Source: Nitrospira sp. (GTDB lineage: Bacteria > Nitrospirota > Nitrospiria > Nitrospirales > Nitrospiraceae). Taken from it: a stretch of 64,000 nt of DNA. This document shows positions 1-8,644 of the stretch, in pieces. The notes below the pieces were generated by a model that saw only the letters and a list, made by a program, of their open reading frames with translations, made no database searches and was not told the origin of the DNA. The position numbers and the translations under genes are program-made. The DNA is taken from the NCBI GenBank assembly GCA_036984305.1, contig BQWY01000001.1, positions 1,695,501-1,759,500 on the forward strand. Reading direction: 5' to 3'. How positions within the stretch are numbered: the first letter of the stretch is position 1; every line of letters starts with the position of its first letter.

Positions 1-417
1 CTGCGTTTCGATTATGCCAGCGGAGGCCTCGACCCCTTGTATGGCGCGCGCTCATTCGAGCTGACTCCATCGGGAATCTTCCAGCCGTTCGAACGAAGCA
101 ATATCATCTCTCCAGGTGTGCGAGGCATGGTTCAGCCGAAGGAGCGGCTGACCATTCTGGCTCAGTATCGGGCGTGGTGGCTGGCGGACGCGTCGGCTCC
201 CTGGGTCGGCTCGGGTCTGCAGGATCCGACCGGCAACTCGGGCAGGTTTCTTGGGCAAACGATTGAATTGCGCCTCCGCTGGGGCGTGATCGCCAACGTG
301 TTCCTGCAAGTGGGATATGTCCACGTGGCCTGGGGCTCGTATCTGGAACGCGTGCCGGGGGGGCGGGATCTGTCCGCCTCCGACTACGGGTACGTACAAA
401 CGGAATTCATGTTCTAG
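1..417 (+). CDS. Outer-membrane porin, alginate-export-like, C-terminal part
   Basis: The reading frame is open from base 1, so the gene begins before the window; 138 residues remain. The segment alternates polar and aromatic residues in short amphipathic strands and ends in Phe (EFMF), the usual C-terminal signature recognised by the BAM machinery. The pattern of strands, with GRFLGQTIELRLRW and LQVGYVHVAWGSYL near the end, resembles the last strands of alginate-export-type 18-stranded porins that Nitrospira-like genomes carry in several copies. It would sit in the outer membrane as a channel. The substrate cannot be read from this fragment; another large beta-barrel family is possible. Confidence 0.6.
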   Translation: MRFDYASGGLDPLYGARSFELTPSGIFQPFERSNIISPGVRGMVQPKERLTILAQYRAWWLADASAPWVGSGLQDPTGNSGRFLGQTIELRLRWGVIANVFLQVGYVHVAWGSYLERVPGGRDLSASDYGYVQTEFMF

Positions 418-796
418 AAGGGCAGGGGCCGGCGCCGTAAGTCCGCGACGGTGCCTGTCCCGCGACTTGGGAGACGCTGCTCCTGGATAGGCGTCATTGG
501 CCATTCGTCAATCGTCCTTCGAGAAGAAGTCGCTCGAGAGCCTCTCTTCGTAGCCCACGATTGACGAGTGACGAATGTCGAGCCTTATAGAGGGGCGGAC
601 GCGGACGGAGACGAACCTCACGCATAGACACGAGGAAGGGGGGCGGTCCTCCGCTCGGCTAGGGGTTAGCCTGATAGGCCCGGATACGACGGCGTGATAA
701 GAGAGTAACGCCGACGGGAGCCCCACATGGTCGGATGCCTTGATCCATGATGATCTCCGTGCCGGTTATCACGCTGTGAGAGCGAGGAGGGAACAG
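418..796. other. Intergenic region with inverted repeat
   Basis: No convincing gene. An 11-bp inverted repeat (TCGTCAATCGT at 505-515 pairing with 557-567) lies about 90 bases after the porin stop and could fold as a long hairpin or act as a terminator. A related repeat-like string (GACTCGTCAAGCGTCACTCG) occurs near 4513-4532. The ligD-proximal part holds the inverted repeat described at 659-674. Confidence 0.4.
659..674 (+). promoter_or_regulatory. CTRGG-N6-CCYAG motif upstream of ligD
   Basis: CTAGG-GGTTAG-CCTGA: left arm perfect, right arm three of five, 122 bp before the ligD start. Member of the recurring 16-bp motif family described in the findings. Confidence 0.35.
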
Positions 797-3508
797 GTGA
801 ACGCACGACGGGCGACCCCGCGTCGACGCACTTCCAAATCCCACACAGGGGCACGGCGCACCGATCAAGGGGACAGTCCCGCTCTCCAGCGCTATCGGGC
901 CAAGCGGAATTTCAGGGAAACGCCGGAGCCCTCGGGTTCTCGAGTTCCACACTCCAAGGCCTTTCACTTCGTCGTGCAGAAGCACGCGGCCCGCCGTCTG
1001 CATTACGATTTCCGTTTGGAACTCGAGGGCACCCTGAAAAGTTGGGCGGTCCCCAAGGGCCCCAGTCTCGATCCCTCCCAAAAGCGCCTGGCCGTGCACG
1101 TCGAAGATCATCCACTGGAATACGCCGACTTCGAAGGCGTGATCCCTCCCAATCAATATGGATCGGGAACCGTGGTGGTCTGGGATCGGGGCTTGTGGGA
1201 GCCCGTCGGGAATGCGCAGGAAGGGTACGAGCACGGCCGGTTGAAGTTTCGCCTGTACGGTCAGAAGTTGCGCGGCACGTGGAATCTGGTTCGCATGGGA
1301 CGACGCCTGAAGAAGGGGAACGGGGACGGGGAAAAGAAAGAGCCTGACAATTGGTTGCTCATCAAGGATCATGACAGAGAGGCGCGCCGCGGGCTGCGTG
1401 GTGACGTGACGAAACAGGCTCGAAGCGTCTCGACGGGACGCACGATTGAACAAGTGGCGTCGGATCGAGACCGGACGTGGCGCTCCAATCGACGCGCCGC
1501 ACCATCCGCTCCGGCTTCTCCGGCATCGGCTCCTTCGCGACGTCGAACTCGACGTTCGTCCATGCAGCGCCACATGTCCCCGCAACTGGCGACTCTGGTC
1601 GAGCGCGTTCCGGAAGGCGATGGATGGATCCACGAACTTAAGTATGACGGCTACCGGATTCTCTGTGCGGTGAAGGAGGGACGCGCGCGGCTCTTTACCA
1701 GAAACGGGCACGATTGGACGGCCAAGCTCCATCATATCGCGTCCGCGATGGAGGCGTTGCCCGTGTCGTCGGCCTGGTTCGACGGGGAGGTCGTGGCGAT
1801 GGACTCGGATGGAGGGATCAGCTTTCAAACCCTCCAAAACGCCTTCGACGCGGGATCGGAGAACGACCTGGCGTACTATGTGTTCGATCTGCTGTCTCTC
1901 GACGGAGAGGATCTGCGGTCGCATCCGCTTCTGGAACGGAAGCGCCGGCTCGAGTCGGCGCTGGCGGAGAACGGATCGTCTCTCGTCCGTTTCAGCGATC
2001 ACATCACCGGCCACGGCGATCGTGTCTTCGCCGAAGCCTGCGCACGCGGTATGGAGGGGTTGGTCTGCAAGCAGGCCGAGGCGCCCTATGTCGCGGGCCG
2101 GAATCGCCACTGGGTCAAGGTGAAATGCGGGCAGCGGCAAGAATTCGTCATCGGCGGATATACCGATCCCTCCGGATCGCGGGCCGGGTTCGGCGCGCTG
2201 CTTTTGGGCGTCTATGAAGACGACGGACGATTGCGGTATGCGGGAAAGACCGGAACGGGATTCTCCGAGCGGTCGTTGAAGGACTTGCACCGGATGCTTT
2301 CGCGACTCGAACAGGACATGTCTCCCTTCGCCGATCCTCCACTGGGAGCCGACGCGCGAGGCGTCCATTGGGTGAAGCCCGAGCTGGTCGCGGAGGTGGC
2401 GTTCGCCCAGTGGACCAGCGACGGTCTGCTGCGTCAGGCGTCGTTCCAGGGGTTGCGGACGGACAAGGAGGCCGGAACGATCATGAGGGAACAGCCGAAG
2501 TCCATGCCGACGAAGCGGACGTCCCGTACGACGTCGCACCAGGGAGCACGGCGCTCTCATCGGCGAGCCGTAGGGCGACGCAGGGACGCGCCGCCGGCCT
2601 CGACCAATGGTACGGAGACGGTGGCAGGGGTGTCCCTGACCCACCCGCGACGCGTGCTCTATCCGGAGCAAGGTCTGACGAAAATCAATCTCGCTCGCTA
2701 CTATGAGCGGGTCTCCGATTGGATTCTGCCCCACCTTTCACAGCGGCCCCTGATGTTGGTCCGCTGTCCGGAAGGGCATGGCGGCTCCTGCTTTTACCAA
2801 AAGCATGCGACGGAGTCGATTCCCGACGCGATCCGGCGCATTGCCATCCGAGAGCGCGCACGCAAGGCCGCCACGTATATGGTCGCGGACACGCCGGCCG
2901 CGCTGATCGGCCTGGTGCAGATGGGTGTGCTGGAAATTCACACGTGGGGAGCCAGAAGAGACAATCCGGAAAGGCCGGACCGGATCATCATGGACTTGGA
3001 TCCGGACCCCGCCGTATCGTGGGGCGATGTGATCGATGCGGCCACGCTCGTCCATGGTCTGTTGGAGGAGCTGGGGCTCCGGTCGTTCGTCAAGACGACG
3101 GGCGGCAAAGGTCTGCACATCGCCGTGCCCCTCCAACGGGTTCATTCATGGGACGAGGTGAAATCGTTCTCCAAGTCGCTCGCCGAACATCTGGCCCGCG
3201 TCATTCCCGACCGGTTCGTCGCCAACATGGCCAAGCGCAGGCGGGCGGGCAAGATCTATCTCGATTACCTTCGGAACGCCAGGGGAGCCACGGCCGTGGC
3301 GGCCTATTCGACCCGCGCCAAGCCCGGGGCTCCGGTGTCGGTGCCGCTGGACTGGTCGGAATTATCCCCCCGGCTGCGATCGGACCATTTCACCGTCACC
3401 AATCTTCCGGCGCGGCTGGAGAAGCTACGCCGGGATCCCTGGCACGAGTACTTCCGGCTCGAGCAGCGGCTCACCCGTGATATGAAACGTGCGCTCCAAA
3501 CGTCTTAG
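797..3508 (+). CDS. ligD: Multifunctional NHEJ DNA ligase D (PE-LIG-POL)
   Basis: ATP-dependent ligase of bacterial non-homologous end joining; it works with Ku to trim, fill and seal double-strand breaks. 903 residues from the GTG at 797, chosen because GAGGAGGG ends five bases before it; an upstream ATG at 740 has no such site. Domain order is 3'-phosphoesterase (His69, Asp71, Arg73 in HYDFR), adenylating ligase (KYDGYR with nucleophile Lys282), then primase-type polymerase from about residue 610 with the DLD metal pair near 733-735 and GGKGLHI. This is the Pseudomonas order, not the mycobacterial POL-PE-LIG order. Basic, low-complexity linkers (about residues 200-255 and 570-610) join the domains. 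The ku partner lies 6 kb downstream on the other strand, so the two are not co-transcribed. Confidence 0.95.
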   Translation: MNARRATPRRRTSKSHTGARRTDQGDSPALQRYRAKRNFRETPEPSGSRVPHSKAFHFVVQKHAARRLHYDFRLELEGTLKSWAVPKGPSLDPSQKRLAVHVEDHPLEYADFEGVIPPNQYGSGTVVVWDRGLWEPVGNAQEGYEHGRLKFRLYGQKLRGTWNLVRMGRRLKKGNGDGEKKEPDNWLLIKDHDREARRGLRGDVTKQARSVSTGRTIEQVASDRDRTWRSNRRAAPSAPASPASAPSRRRTRRSSMQRHMSPQLATLVERVPEGDGWIHELKYDGYRILCAVKEGRARLFTRNGHDWTAKLHHIASAMEALPVSSAWFDGEVVAMDSDGGISFQTLQNAFDAGSENDLAYYVFDLLSLDGEDLRSHPLLERKRRLESALAENGSSLVRFSDHITGHGDRVFAEACARGMEGLVCKQAEAPYVAGRNRHWVKVKCGQRQEFVIGGYTDPSGSRAGFGALLLGVYEDDGRLRYAGKTGTGFSERSLKDLHRMLSRLEQDMSPFADPPLGADARGVHWVKPELVAEVAFAQWTSDGLLRQASFQGLRTDKEAGTIMREQPKSMPTKRTSRTTSHQGARRSHRRAVGRRRDAPPASTNGTETVAGVSLTHPRRVLYPEQGLTKINLARYYERVSDWILPHLSQRPLMLVRCPEGHGGSCFYQKHATESIPDAIRRIAIRERARKAATYMVADTPAALIGLVQMGVLEIHTWGARRDNPERPDRIIMDLDPDPAVSWGDVIDAATLVHGLLEELGLRSFVKTTGGKGLHIAVPLQRVHSWDEVKSFSKSLAEHLARVIPDRFVANMAKRRRAGKIYLDYLRNARGATAVAAYSTRAKPGAPVSVPLDWSELSPRLRSDHFTVTNLPARLEKLRRDPWHEYFRLEQRLTRDMKRALQTS

Positions 3509-3626
3509 CGATCATTGACGGTCGCCGGAAGCCACGCCTCGTTGCCGTTCACGCCTCATCCGTTTGCATTTTCCATAGCGAGATGCGGCGGGCATGCTGG
3601 GCAATGGCTCTCGGCTGAAAGCAAAA

Positions 3627-3642
3627 CTAGGGGGATTCCTAG
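3627..3642 (+). promoter_or_regulatory. CTRGG-N6-CCYAG motif, perfect copy
   Basis: CTAGG-GGGATT-CCTAG, both arms perfect, 111 bp before the DUF2934 gene. In this orientation the T-rich part of the spacer faces the downstream gene. Confidence 0.5.
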
Positions 3643-3753
3643 AAGCGATCGGTGATATGGTCGTATAGGCTAGCCGCGGGCCGAATCGGTGCAGGCAGTC
3701 CGAAACTGATCCGTGGAAACATCCGGGTATTTGACCAAGGGGAGACCGCATTG

Positions 3754-4179
3754 ATGAAATCGTCAGGACAATCAAAAAAGCAGCCACGAACCCAACGAAC
3801 AGACGACGAAGCACGCAAACAGACGGAACGGCCCTCTGCGCGTCACATTATTGAGGAAGCTATCCAGGCGGATTCGCCGATTGACTCCAGAGCTGGAGGT
3901 CGCGCCCAGGGAGGGCCGTCTGTGGCGGAGGCAGCCCGCTCCGGAGGGACGAGCACCCCATCCGACGATGGACGCATGGCGAGTCACTCCGACACCGCCG
4001 CCGACATTCGCCGATCGAAGCCTCTCGAGGAAAATGGAGAAGAACGCCGACGTCGACGGATTGCCGAGCGCGCCTACGCGCTGTACGAGGAACGCGGTCG
4101 GGCCCAGGGCAACGATGTCGAACATTGGCTGGAAGCGGAACGGGAAATGGACGGCATGTCCGAGCAATGGGATCATTGA
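3754..4179 (+). CDS. DUF2934 domain protein
   Basis: 141-residue hydrophilic protein. The start is the ATG at 3754, preceded by AAGGGGAG; longer versions lack a ribosome site. The N-terminal two thirds are charged, low complexity and probably disordered. The C-terminal segment, about residues 105-135 (RIAERAYALYEERGRAQGND), matches the short helical DUF2934 module, whose function is unknown but which is frequent in soil and nitrifying bacteria beside stress genes. No signal peptide or membrane segment, so probably cytoplasmic. It is monocistronic and carries a perfect copy of the recurring 16-bp motif upstream, consistent with stress-related control. Confidence 0.75.
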   Translation: MKSSGQSKKQPRTQRTDDEARKQTERPSARHIIEEAIQADSPIDSRAGGRAQGGPSVAEAARSGGTSTPSDDGRMASHSDTAADIRRSKPLEENGEERRRRRIAERAYALYEERGRAQGNDVEHWLEAEREMDGMSEQWDH

Positions 4180-4197
4180 TCGACACTCTCCAGGCGT

Positions 4198-4584
4198 TTA
4201 GAGAACGAGCTCACTGAGGCCGCCGAGGCGGGGGCATGACCGGCGTTCCGGGATCCGACACATGACTTCTTCAAGGGCAGCGTGCGTCGCACGGTGGTGG
4301 GGGCGCGATCGTTTACCGCTCACGTGGTGAGCGTGCTGCTGACTGGAGGAGGGCCAGGCGGCGTCCGCGTAGGTCCGGCGCCCCGTCACCACGTGCATGA
4401 CGTCGAGAAACAGGCTGAAGGGGAACAGCCCGGCGGGCATGGTAATCAATTGCGGATGCAAGGGATGTCCGGCGAATGTCGTCTGCGGTATGGATGCCTG
4501 CTTTCTCCCAGTAATTGGTGACTCGTCAAGCGTCACTCGTTGAGCTCGAGGTCCGACCATCATGCGACGCCAGCATGCCTTCAA
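4198..4584 (-). pseudogene. DUF2231-like membrane protein remnant
   Basis: Only the first membrane-helix region of a DUF2231-type protein is recognisable: FAGHPLHPQLITMPAGLF followed by SLFLDVMHVVTGRRTYADAAW, about residues 37-80 of this frame. In intact relatives three more hydrophobic helices follow. Here the frame runs into a basic, histidine-rich tail with no hydrophobic segment, and the other two frames stop within 15 codons, so the rest is missing rather than shifted. No good ribosome site precedes the start. I read it as a truncated, probably non-functional gene; a short expressed protein cannot be excluded. Confidence 0.45.
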
Positions 4585-4639
4585 GAACGGCGAATGAGCG
4601 ATGACGCTGTCGAGCGCTTTCGGCGCCGGTCCGGCCGCG

Positions 4640-5047
4640 TCACCGGTCGTCCCGGTCCTCCAGGCGTTGGATCGACTCCAAGGTTTCCACCTGTCGTTGA
4701 CACTCCACGCAGCGACGGGCGAACGGCACCGCTTCCAGACGCGCTTCCGTGATCGGCGCCAGGCAGTCCTCGCAGACGCCGTACGATCCGTCGTGCAGGC
4801 GTTGCAACGCCGCGTCGAGCTGCCTGGCCATTTGATTGCGTGCTTCTATGATGGAGACGAGGTTGTGACCTTGCGCGTCGCGCGACGACATGTCGTCCGG
4901 ATCGGCCGCGGCATCGTCCCGCAACTGTCCCTGAGTTTCGCGGTGGCGAGCCAGGGATTCGTCGATTTGCCGCTGCACGGCCTCCCGTCTCGTGAGCAAC
5001 CACTGTCGCAACCGTTCCGTGCGCTCGTCCGAAATCGTGTGATTCAT
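4640..5047 (-). CDS. TraR/DksA-family zinc-finger protein
   Basis: 135 residues; the ATG at 5047 follows GGGAGAGG. A long N-terminal coiled-coil (about 5-85) leads to a C4 zinc finger, CEDC at about 97-100 and CVEC at about 118-121, the DksA/TraR C-terminal signature. Relatives insert the coiled-coil into the RNA polymerase secondary channel and modulate transcription, often with ppGpp. The coiled-coil tip of DksA carries two acidic residues; here DDAAADPDD provides a similar acidic turn. It lies in the stress block beside the hemerythrin protein on the same strand, but more than 90 bases apart. Role in stress transcription is inferred. Confidence 0.85.
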   Translation of the reverse strand: MNHTISDERTERLRQWLLTRREAVQRQIDESLARHRETQGQLRDDAAADPDDMSSRDAQGHNLVSIIEARNQMARQLDAALQRLHDGSYGVCEDCLAPITEARLEAVPFARRCVECQRQVETLESIQRLEDRDDR

Positions 5048-5147
5048 GTGAGCCTCTCCCTTTTAGGGGTCATGCCCGTGACGCCCATCCGCAACCCTGC
5101 CTTGTGATGCCCGCCTCCATGGTCACCATGGTCCGGAGTCAGCGAGG

Positions 5148-5768
5148 CTATGCCACCCCGGCCGTCAATTCCTGCCTGCGTTCGTGCATGAGTTTCCCGA
5201 TGGCCTTGGTATCGAGCTGTTCCAGCGCATTGGGAAATAAGATGGCTTCTTCCTCGCTGACATGGTCCGCGATCATTTCCTCCAACCCGGCGACGGCCTT
5301 GGGAAACTCCTCGGAGTCGGTGTCCATGCGTTGCAGGCGGTCGAGCAGTTCCTTCACCAATTGGTGATCTTCGTAAGCCGCTTCGACGACGTCCTCGAAG
5401 ACGCTGTGCTCGGTTTCTTCCTCCGCTAGGTCCTCCTGGTCGTCGAGCGGCTCCGCGTCCTCGATGTCCGCCCCGTTGATCGTGTCATCCTCGTCCATCA
5501 GCTCGGCCTCTTCGACGGCGGATTCCACCTGCTGCGCGCGCTGCTGCAGCGCGGGGTAGAAAATCTCCTCTTCCAACGTCGCATGGACGTCCAGTTCCCT
5601 GACCAGCTGCTGCACGACCTGCGCCCGTTGGCGGGGCTCTCCTTTGAAGAATTGCTCGAAGAGTTGTTCGACCTTGCGGTGATCCTGCTTGAGCATCTGG
5701 ACCGCGTCGGCCGCGGACTTCTTGCCCGCTTTCTTCGGCGGCCGTGTGTTCTCTGACCGTGGGCTCAT
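5148..5768 (-). CDS. Tandem hemerythrin (HHE) domain protein
   Basis: 206 residues from the ATG at 5768, set by GGAGGAGG upstream. Two HHE-type helical repeats are visible: the first with DHRKVEQLFEQF (about 28-39) and DVHATLEEEIFYP (about 60-72), the second with YEDHQLVKELL and ADHVSEEEAILFP (about 178-190). The His and Glu residues in these helices are those that bind a di-iron centre in hemerythrin domains. An acidic linker (about 88-125) separates them. Likely a cytoplasmic O2/NO-responsive or iron-handling stress protein; the exact ligand is not readable. A near copy of the 16-bp motif sits 23 bp upstream. Confidence 0.85.
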   Translation of the reverse strand: MSPRSENTRPPKKAGKKSAADAVQMLKQDHRKVEQLFEQFFKGEPRQRAQVVQQLVRELDVHATLEEEIFYPALQQRAQQVESAVEEAELMDEDDTINGADIEDAEPLDDQEDLAEEETEHSVFEDVVEAAYEDHQLVKELLDRLQRMDTDSEEFPKAVAGLEEMIADHVSEEEAILFPNALEQLDTKAIGKLMHERRQELTAGVA

Positions 5769-5790
5769 AAAAAAACCTCCTCCGTCATGT

Positions 5791-5806
5791 CTAGGACAGA
5801 CCCTCT
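5791..5806 (-). promoter_or_regulatory. CTRGG-N6-CCYAG motif upstream of hemerythrin gene
   Basis: CTAGG-ACAGAC-CCTCT on the plus strand: one arm perfect, the other three of five, 23 bp before the hemerythrin start and very close to its ribosome site. This makes it one of the weaker members. Confidence 0.25.
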
Positions 5807-6672
5807 CGGGTCGGGACCTCATCCATTGACGACCGTGCCGCCGTTCGGGTGTACACCTGGCCGGTCATATACGAGGCGTCATCGCTCGCCAGAAAGACAT
5901 AGCTCGGCGCCACTTCCTCCGGTTGTCCGGCCCGACCCATCGGCACGTTGGTCCCGAATGTCGCCACATTTTCTGCTGGAAACGTGGAAGGAATCAGCGG
6001 CGTCCAGATCGGACCTGGAGCCACGGCATTGACGCGAATCTGTCGATCCGCCAGGGATTGCGAGAGCGAACGTGTGAAGGCCACGATCGCTCCCTTGGTC
6101 GAGGCGTAGTCCACCAAGTGCCCGCTGCCTTTGTAGGCCGTCACCGAGGTGGTGTTGATGATCGACGTGCCCTTGCCAAGGTGAGGAAGCGCCGCTTGCG
6201 CCATATAAAAATACGAGAAGATATTCGTCCGGAACGTCCGTTCCAACTGCTCGGGCGTGATGTCTTCCACGCGATCCTGCGGATGCTGCTCCGCGGCGTT
6301 GTTCACGAGGATATCCAATCGTCCGAATGCGCGATAGGCCGCTTGGACCGCCTCGCGGCACCATTCGACGTCTCCCACGTCTCCGGCGAGTGCGACGCCA
6401 TGCCGGCCTTCCTGCTCGACGAGCTGCACGGTACCCTCGGCGTCCTTGTGCTCGTCGAAATACATGATCGCGACGTCCGCGCCTTCCCGGGCGAAGGCGA
6501 TGGCGACGGCGCGGCCGATACCGCTGTCGCCGCCTGTGATAATGGCCGCTTTACCGGCCAGTTTCCCGGCGCCGTGGTGCGTGCGGTTCTCCGCCTGTGG
6601 GGGTGGGGCCATCTCCGATTCGAGACCGGGCTGGCGATCTTGGTGTTGCGGAGGACGCTGTCGTTCCGCCAT
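5791..6672 (-). CDS. SDR-family oxidoreductase with frameshifted C-terminus
   Basis: NAD(P)-dependent short-chain dehydrogenase of the general-stress YhdF/YghA type. It has an N-terminal 40-residue polar extension, the nucleotide motif TGGDSGIGRA (about 47-56), NNAA, a catalytic Ser in the NTTSVTAY region and the YASTK Tyr-Lys pair (about 189-193), followed by PGPIWTPLIP. The family normally ends with GQV-x-HPNGGTVVNG. Here the frame reads GQVYTRTAARSSMDEV instead, but one frame over the bases encode HPNGGTVVNG and a stop at 5819-5821. A single-base deletion at about 5852-5853 explains this. The enzyme core is intact; the altered tail may affect the subunit interface. Confidence 0.85.
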   Translation of the reverse strand: MAERQRPPQHQDRQPGLESEMAPPPQAENRTHHGAGKLAGKAAIITGGDSGIGRAVAIAFAREGADVAIMYFDEHKDAEGTVQLVEQEGRHGVALAGDVGDVEWCREAVQAAYRAFGRLDILVNNAAEQHPQDRVEDITPEQLERTFRTNIFSYFYMAQAALPHLGKGTSIINTTSVTAYKGSGHLVDYASTKGAIVAFTRSLSQSLADRQIRVNAVAPGPIWTPLIPSTFPAENVATFGTNVPMGRAGQPEEVAPSYVFLASDDASYMTGQVYTRTAARSSMDEVPTREGLS

Positions 6673-6788
6673 GGCGTGTGAACTCCTTCTCGTCTTCCTG
6701 CTCGTCCTCGTGCGACGTGCTGTCTGTTCGCTCAGCGAACGTCGGACCGAGCTGCCGGCATGATGCCGTCTGGCTCCGTAACGTGCCG

Positions 6789-7292
6789 TTACATTCCTCC
6801 TCCGCCTCCACCGGCCCCGGCACCACCTCCCGCTCCGGCACCCCCTCCGCCGATCGCTCCGCCGCCCATGGTGCCTCCAATCCCGCTGCCTCCGCCAGGC
6901 ATGGTGCCTCCAATGCCACTCGATCCTCCCCCTCGCATCGTGCCTCCGATTCCACTTTCACCGGTGCCCCGCTGTCCTCCAATTCCGGGATTGGGATCGA
7001 TGCCGGAATTCGGGTCGATCCCGGGATTGGTGTTGATGCCCGAGTCGATGCTGGACTTATCCGATATGCCGGGCTCCGGGTTACCGAACGCGCCTCCTGA
7101 GGCGTTGCTCGGAGGGCCGAATGCGCTCCCCCCCACCGATGATTGGCCCGGTGCCTGTGGAAGGCCGGGTTGCACCGCCGTTCCAGGGGTGGTGCTCGGG
7201 CGAGGAGTTTGGGCGTCGGCGACGCCATGGAGCGCGAGCAGCATCCCGCTCGCGACCAACGTTATTGTGCAGATGACGTGAGCATGTTTCAT
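6789..7292 (-). CDS. Secreted glycine-rich repeat protein
   Basis: 167 residues from the ATG at 7292, preceded by AAAGGAG. A signal peptide (hydrophobic TITLVASGMLLALHGVADA) ends near residue 26-28. The mature part is entirely low complexity: a Pro/Gln-rich segment, then PGIDPNSGIDPNPGI repeats, then SGIGGTM-x-GGG units repeated four to five times and a terminal stretch of almost pure Gly/Ala. Function unknown; such proteins can be cell-surface or matrix components. The opposite strand shows a long proline-rich open frame, an artefact of this composition. The 16-bp motif lies about 220 bp upstream. Confidence 0.7.
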   Translation of the reverse strand: MKHAHVICTITLVASGMLLALHGVADAQTPRPSTTPGTAVQPGLPQAPGQSSVGGSAFGPPSNASGGAFGNPEPGISDKSSIDSGINTNPGIDPNSGIDPNPGIGGQRGTGESGIGGTMRGGGSSGIGGTMPGGGSGIGGTMGGGAIGGGGAGAGGGAGAGGGGGGM

Positions 7293-7775
7293 GGCTACGT
7301 CTCCTTTGTTGTAGGAAAAGTCGAATCGACCACATCTCTCTGAGGTGGTGACCACGTTCGCGTTTGCCTCGGCTCCGGATTCGGCATCGTCCTCGATCCT
7401 CGTGATTGGCTCGTCGGGCGATGTCGCTCCTGCGCTGTCGTCCGAGCCGTGGGCCAGATCCCTTCTTCACCACGTGCCTGCACCTGATCTCACATCAAGC
7501 CCCTGCGCGGAACCGGGAAAAGCCCCAGAGATCCTAGCCGGGCCCTTGTCACGCCGAGGGCGCCTGGGCCTAGGGTAGCGGGTCGCATACGCTCGACAGT
7601 GAACGGAAGGGGAGCGTGACCTCATTGCCTTCGGGGTAACGCCTCCCAGTGACGCCCCGAGCCTCATGGCCGTAGTGGAGATCCCCGCTCGCCGTGCCAG
7701 CTGGCATGTCGAGAGCATGATGGAGAGCATGCCTGCGATCGCGGGGGGGATACCTACCTCGTGCTAGGCGGGTAA
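7293..7775. other. Intergenic region, no gene seen
   Basis: No supportable gene. It holds an 11-base palindrome GTGGTGACCAC at 7345-7355, 53 bp before the glycine-rich gene, and a near copy of the 16-bp motif at 7513-7528. Confidence 0.4.
7513..7528 (-). promoter_or_regulatory. CTRGG-N6-CCYAG motif, one mismatch
   Basis: CCGGG-AAAAGC-CCCAG on the plus strand; its reverse complement reads toward the glycine-rich protein gene 220 bp away. Confidence 0.35.
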
Positions 7776-8210
7776 TCAGCAATTGTGTCCGTTGAATCTG
7801 CACGGGGCATAGCGCGTGAGATCGAAGTCGATATGACGTTGGTAGACGCGTTCGTTGCCGTTGACGCCATCCATTTCAGGGTCATTCCACATCACGTGAT
7901 TCCACCAATAGAACAAGGGATGTTCATTCGTCGCGTAGACCGGGTTTCCGTAGAGATTGTGACTCTGCTCCAGTACCAGGCGGCCCGTGATGTAATCGAT
8001 CTGCCCATTGTCCCCCAAGGAATAGAGGATGATAAACATGCGAGCTTCCTGATCATAAATTTCCTCCACTCGAGCGTCGTAGTCTGGCTCGTGCGGTAAC
8101 GTCGCCTCGCGGGCATCGCGGAGCGCGACGTCTGTCGAAGCCACGGCTTGGTTCGTCTGGGGCAGGATGAGAATGATCAATGCGGCCAGCGTCATCTGTA
8201 GGCGCAACAT
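7776..8210 (-). CDS. Secreted protein of unknown function
   Basis: 144 residues from the ATG at 8210, chosen for the GGAGGT seven bases upstream; longer frames lack a ribosome site. A signal peptide is clear (TLAALIILILPQTNQAVAS, cleavage near residue 25). The mature part of about 115 residues is acidic and aromatic-rich, with EHPLFYWWNHVMW in the middle and a C-terminal CRFNGHNC that could form a disulfide. I recognise no family. A perfect 16-bp motif copy is 52 bp upstream, which places it with the stress-type genes. Confidence 0.7.
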   Translation of the reverse strand: MLRLQMTLAALIILILPQTNQAVASTDVALRDAREATLPHEPDYDARVEEIYDQEARMFIILYSLGDNGQIDYITGRLVLEQSHNLYGNPVYATNEHPLFYWWNHVMWNDPEMDGVNGNERVYQRHIDFDLTRYAPCRFNGHNC

Positions 8211-8644
8211 CTGTCTACCTCCGTTGTGAGGCAACATAACGTCGCACGCGCGCCGGAGAACCTGGGTTGGATCCCAGCTTCCAATACGGCCGGTGCCTGG
8301 TTGCTCACGAGTGGCATGCTGGTCCCAGGAGGTCGGCGGACGGGGTCCCGAGGCAGAGGCAAAGGGGCGGAAGCATGCCGGACGCCGGACCTGCATGTTG
8401 CGGTCGAGGGCGTCCGGGTGTCTTTTCGTGCAGCGTGTGGATGTTCGGTCTGACTGGACGCCCGAGGCTGGATGGGTGGGCGGTTCTGTCAATGTGGGGC
8501 TAGCGTGCCGTTGGTCTGATGTCTTCGACGTTCGCCACCGTAGAGAGAGGACGAACGTGTGCTCTCCCCGCCTCTGTTCGAAGGCGGCTTCTGTTGATCT
8601 TGGTTGCGGACCGGCAAAGATGAGCCTCTCCGACGCACGATCCC
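8211..8644. other. Intergenic region, no gene seen
   Basis: Apart from the motif at 8262-8277 I see no gene or RNA structure. The frames that cross it lack ribosome sites and protein-like composition. Confidence 0.4.
8262..8277 (-). promoter_or_regulatory. CTRGG-N6-CCYAG motif, perfect copy
   Basis: CTGGG-TTGGAT-CCCAG, both arms perfect, 52 bp before the secreted protein gene read on the minus strand. Confidence 0.5.

Noticed and set aside
659-2734. Very long open frame on the minus strand opposite ligD
   Set aside because: It lies fully antisense to ligD, has no ribosome site or family similarity and an Arg-rich composition expected from the opposite strand of a high-GC gene.
6760-7281. 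Proline-rich open frame on the plus strand
   Set aside because: It mirrors the Gly-rich repeat protein on the minus strand; Gly codons on one strand give Pro codons on the other. The minus-strand gene has a signal peptide and a ribosome site.
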